A DNA stretch of 7,785 bases, taken from positions 1 to 7,785 of the forward strand of contig JAHIPN010000382.1 in the NCBI GenBank assembly GCA_018894595.1, given 5' to 3'. The stretch is from a bacterium. Lineage in GTDB: Bacteria; Atribacterota; JS1; SB-45; 34-128. Each line of letters starts with the position of its first letter. The stretch's first letter is position 1. Under the pieces are notes generated by a model. That model was not told where the DNA came from. It was given only the letters and a program-made list of their open reading frames with translations, and did not search any database. Positions 7,265 to 7,785 of this stretch are shown piece by piece. Both the position numbers and the translations under genes were made by a program.

Positions 7265-7785
7265 TTATTTTAAAATAGTTCCGGAAATTATTTCTACCAG
7301 TTCACCATCTTCTTTCTTTAGAATCAATGCTCCACTTTCATTTATGTCGATAGCTTCTCCTGTAATAATTCTCTCTCCCATATCTACTCTTATCTTTTTC
7401 CCCAGAGTGTGGGAGTATAATTTCCATTCCTTTAAAATAGAAGAAAATTCTCTTCTTTTTAATATTTCGTAATACTTTTCAAATTCCTGTAAAAAGACCT
7501 GCACTAACTTAACTCGTGAAACCTCTTTGCCTGAAGTTTCTTTTAAAGAAGTGGTTTTCTCTTGAATATCTTCAGGAAACTCCCGATGATCTATATTCGC
7601 ATTTATACCTATTCCCACTACTACCCAGTTTATTATATCTAACTCGGCACTCATTTCAGTTAGTATTCCACATACTTTTTTCTCATTTATTAATATATCA
7701 TTGGGCCATTTTATTTGAGATTCAATTTGAGTGCATACCTTGATAGCCTTTACTACAGCTACTGCAGTCATCAAAGTTATTCGAG
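7265..7785 (-). CDS. birA: Biotin--[biotin carboxyl-carrier protein] ligase / probable biotin repressor, N-terminus beyond window
   Basis: Enzyme that makes biotinyl-5'-AMP from biotin and ATP and attaches biotin to a lysine of carboxylase carrier proteins in the cytoplasm; many members also repress biotin genes. The visible part (about 173 residues) contains the core KWPNDILINEKKVCGIL with the catalytic-site lysine, followed by VVVGIGINANI, and then the small C-terminal SH3-like domain (GERIITGEAIDINESGALIL, ending in IISGTIL). The reading frame remains open to base 7785 (upstream codons read R-I-T-L before the first Met), so the biotin-binding GRGRxGR region and any DNA-binding helix-turn-helix lie outside the window. 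The BirA-type operator upstream of bioY in this window suggests that this copy has the repressor domain, but that cannot be seen. The gene ends 46 bases before the dikinase-like gene on the same strand. Confidence 0.93.
   Translation of the reverse strand, partial: RITLMTAVAVVKAIKVCTQIESQIKWPNDILINEKKVCGILTEMSAELDIINWVVVGIGINANIDHREFPEDIQEKTTSLKETSGKEVSRVKLVQVFLQEFEKYYEILKRREFSSILKEWKLYSHTLGKKIRVDMGERIITGEAIDINESGALILKKEDGELVEIISGTILK

Noticed and set aside
7251..7743. Short + strand open frames opposite birA
   Set aside because: They are antisense to clear BirA motifs and their products look like the complement of that coding sequence.

Overview
The window comes from an AT-rich bacterium, probably an uncultured or anaerobic lineage. 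It has good Shine-Dalgarno sites (GGAGG), a textbook sigma-70-type promoter (TTGACA-17-TATTAT), a tRNA with an encoded CCA end, and a biotin operator of the TTGTTAACC type known from Firmicutes and other bacteria. I cannot name the phylum from this alone. Biotin uptake (BioY) together with a biotin ligase suggests the cell imports biotin. No biotin biosynthesis gene is present here.

Layout, left to right. The left edge holds the 3' part of an ACR3-type arsenite efflux gene on the + strand. Everything else is on the - strand. Near the left is tRNA-Pro(CGG), then a 234-base spacer with a short degenerate heptamer repeat, then bioY with its own promoter and a BirA-type operator. To the right is a tight two-gene unit: a 1367-residue pyruvate,phosphate dikinase-like protein, followed 20 bases later by an unusually long (415-residue) glyceraldehyde-3-phosphate dehydrogenase. 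The right edge holds the 3' part of birA, 46 bases upstream of the dikinase-like gene, so birA, dikinase-like gene and gap may be one transcript.

Two themes stand out. The first is biotin homeostasis. birA and a BirA-type operator controlling bioY flank the central pair, giving a plausible feedback loop in which the ligase/repressor shuts down biotin uptake when biotin is plentiful. The second and more novel theme is the dikinase-like/GAPDH pair. The large protein has a PPDK-type ATP-grasp domain and a phosphohistidine swivelling domain at its C-terminus, but lacks the PEP/pyruvate TIM barrel that makes PPDK a pyruvate kinase-like enzyme. In its place are about 870 N-terminal residues that I do not recognise. 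Pairing with a divergent GAPDH suggests an uncharacterised phosphoryl-transfer activity linked to lower glycolysis. That function is inference; the domain layout is visible in the sequence.
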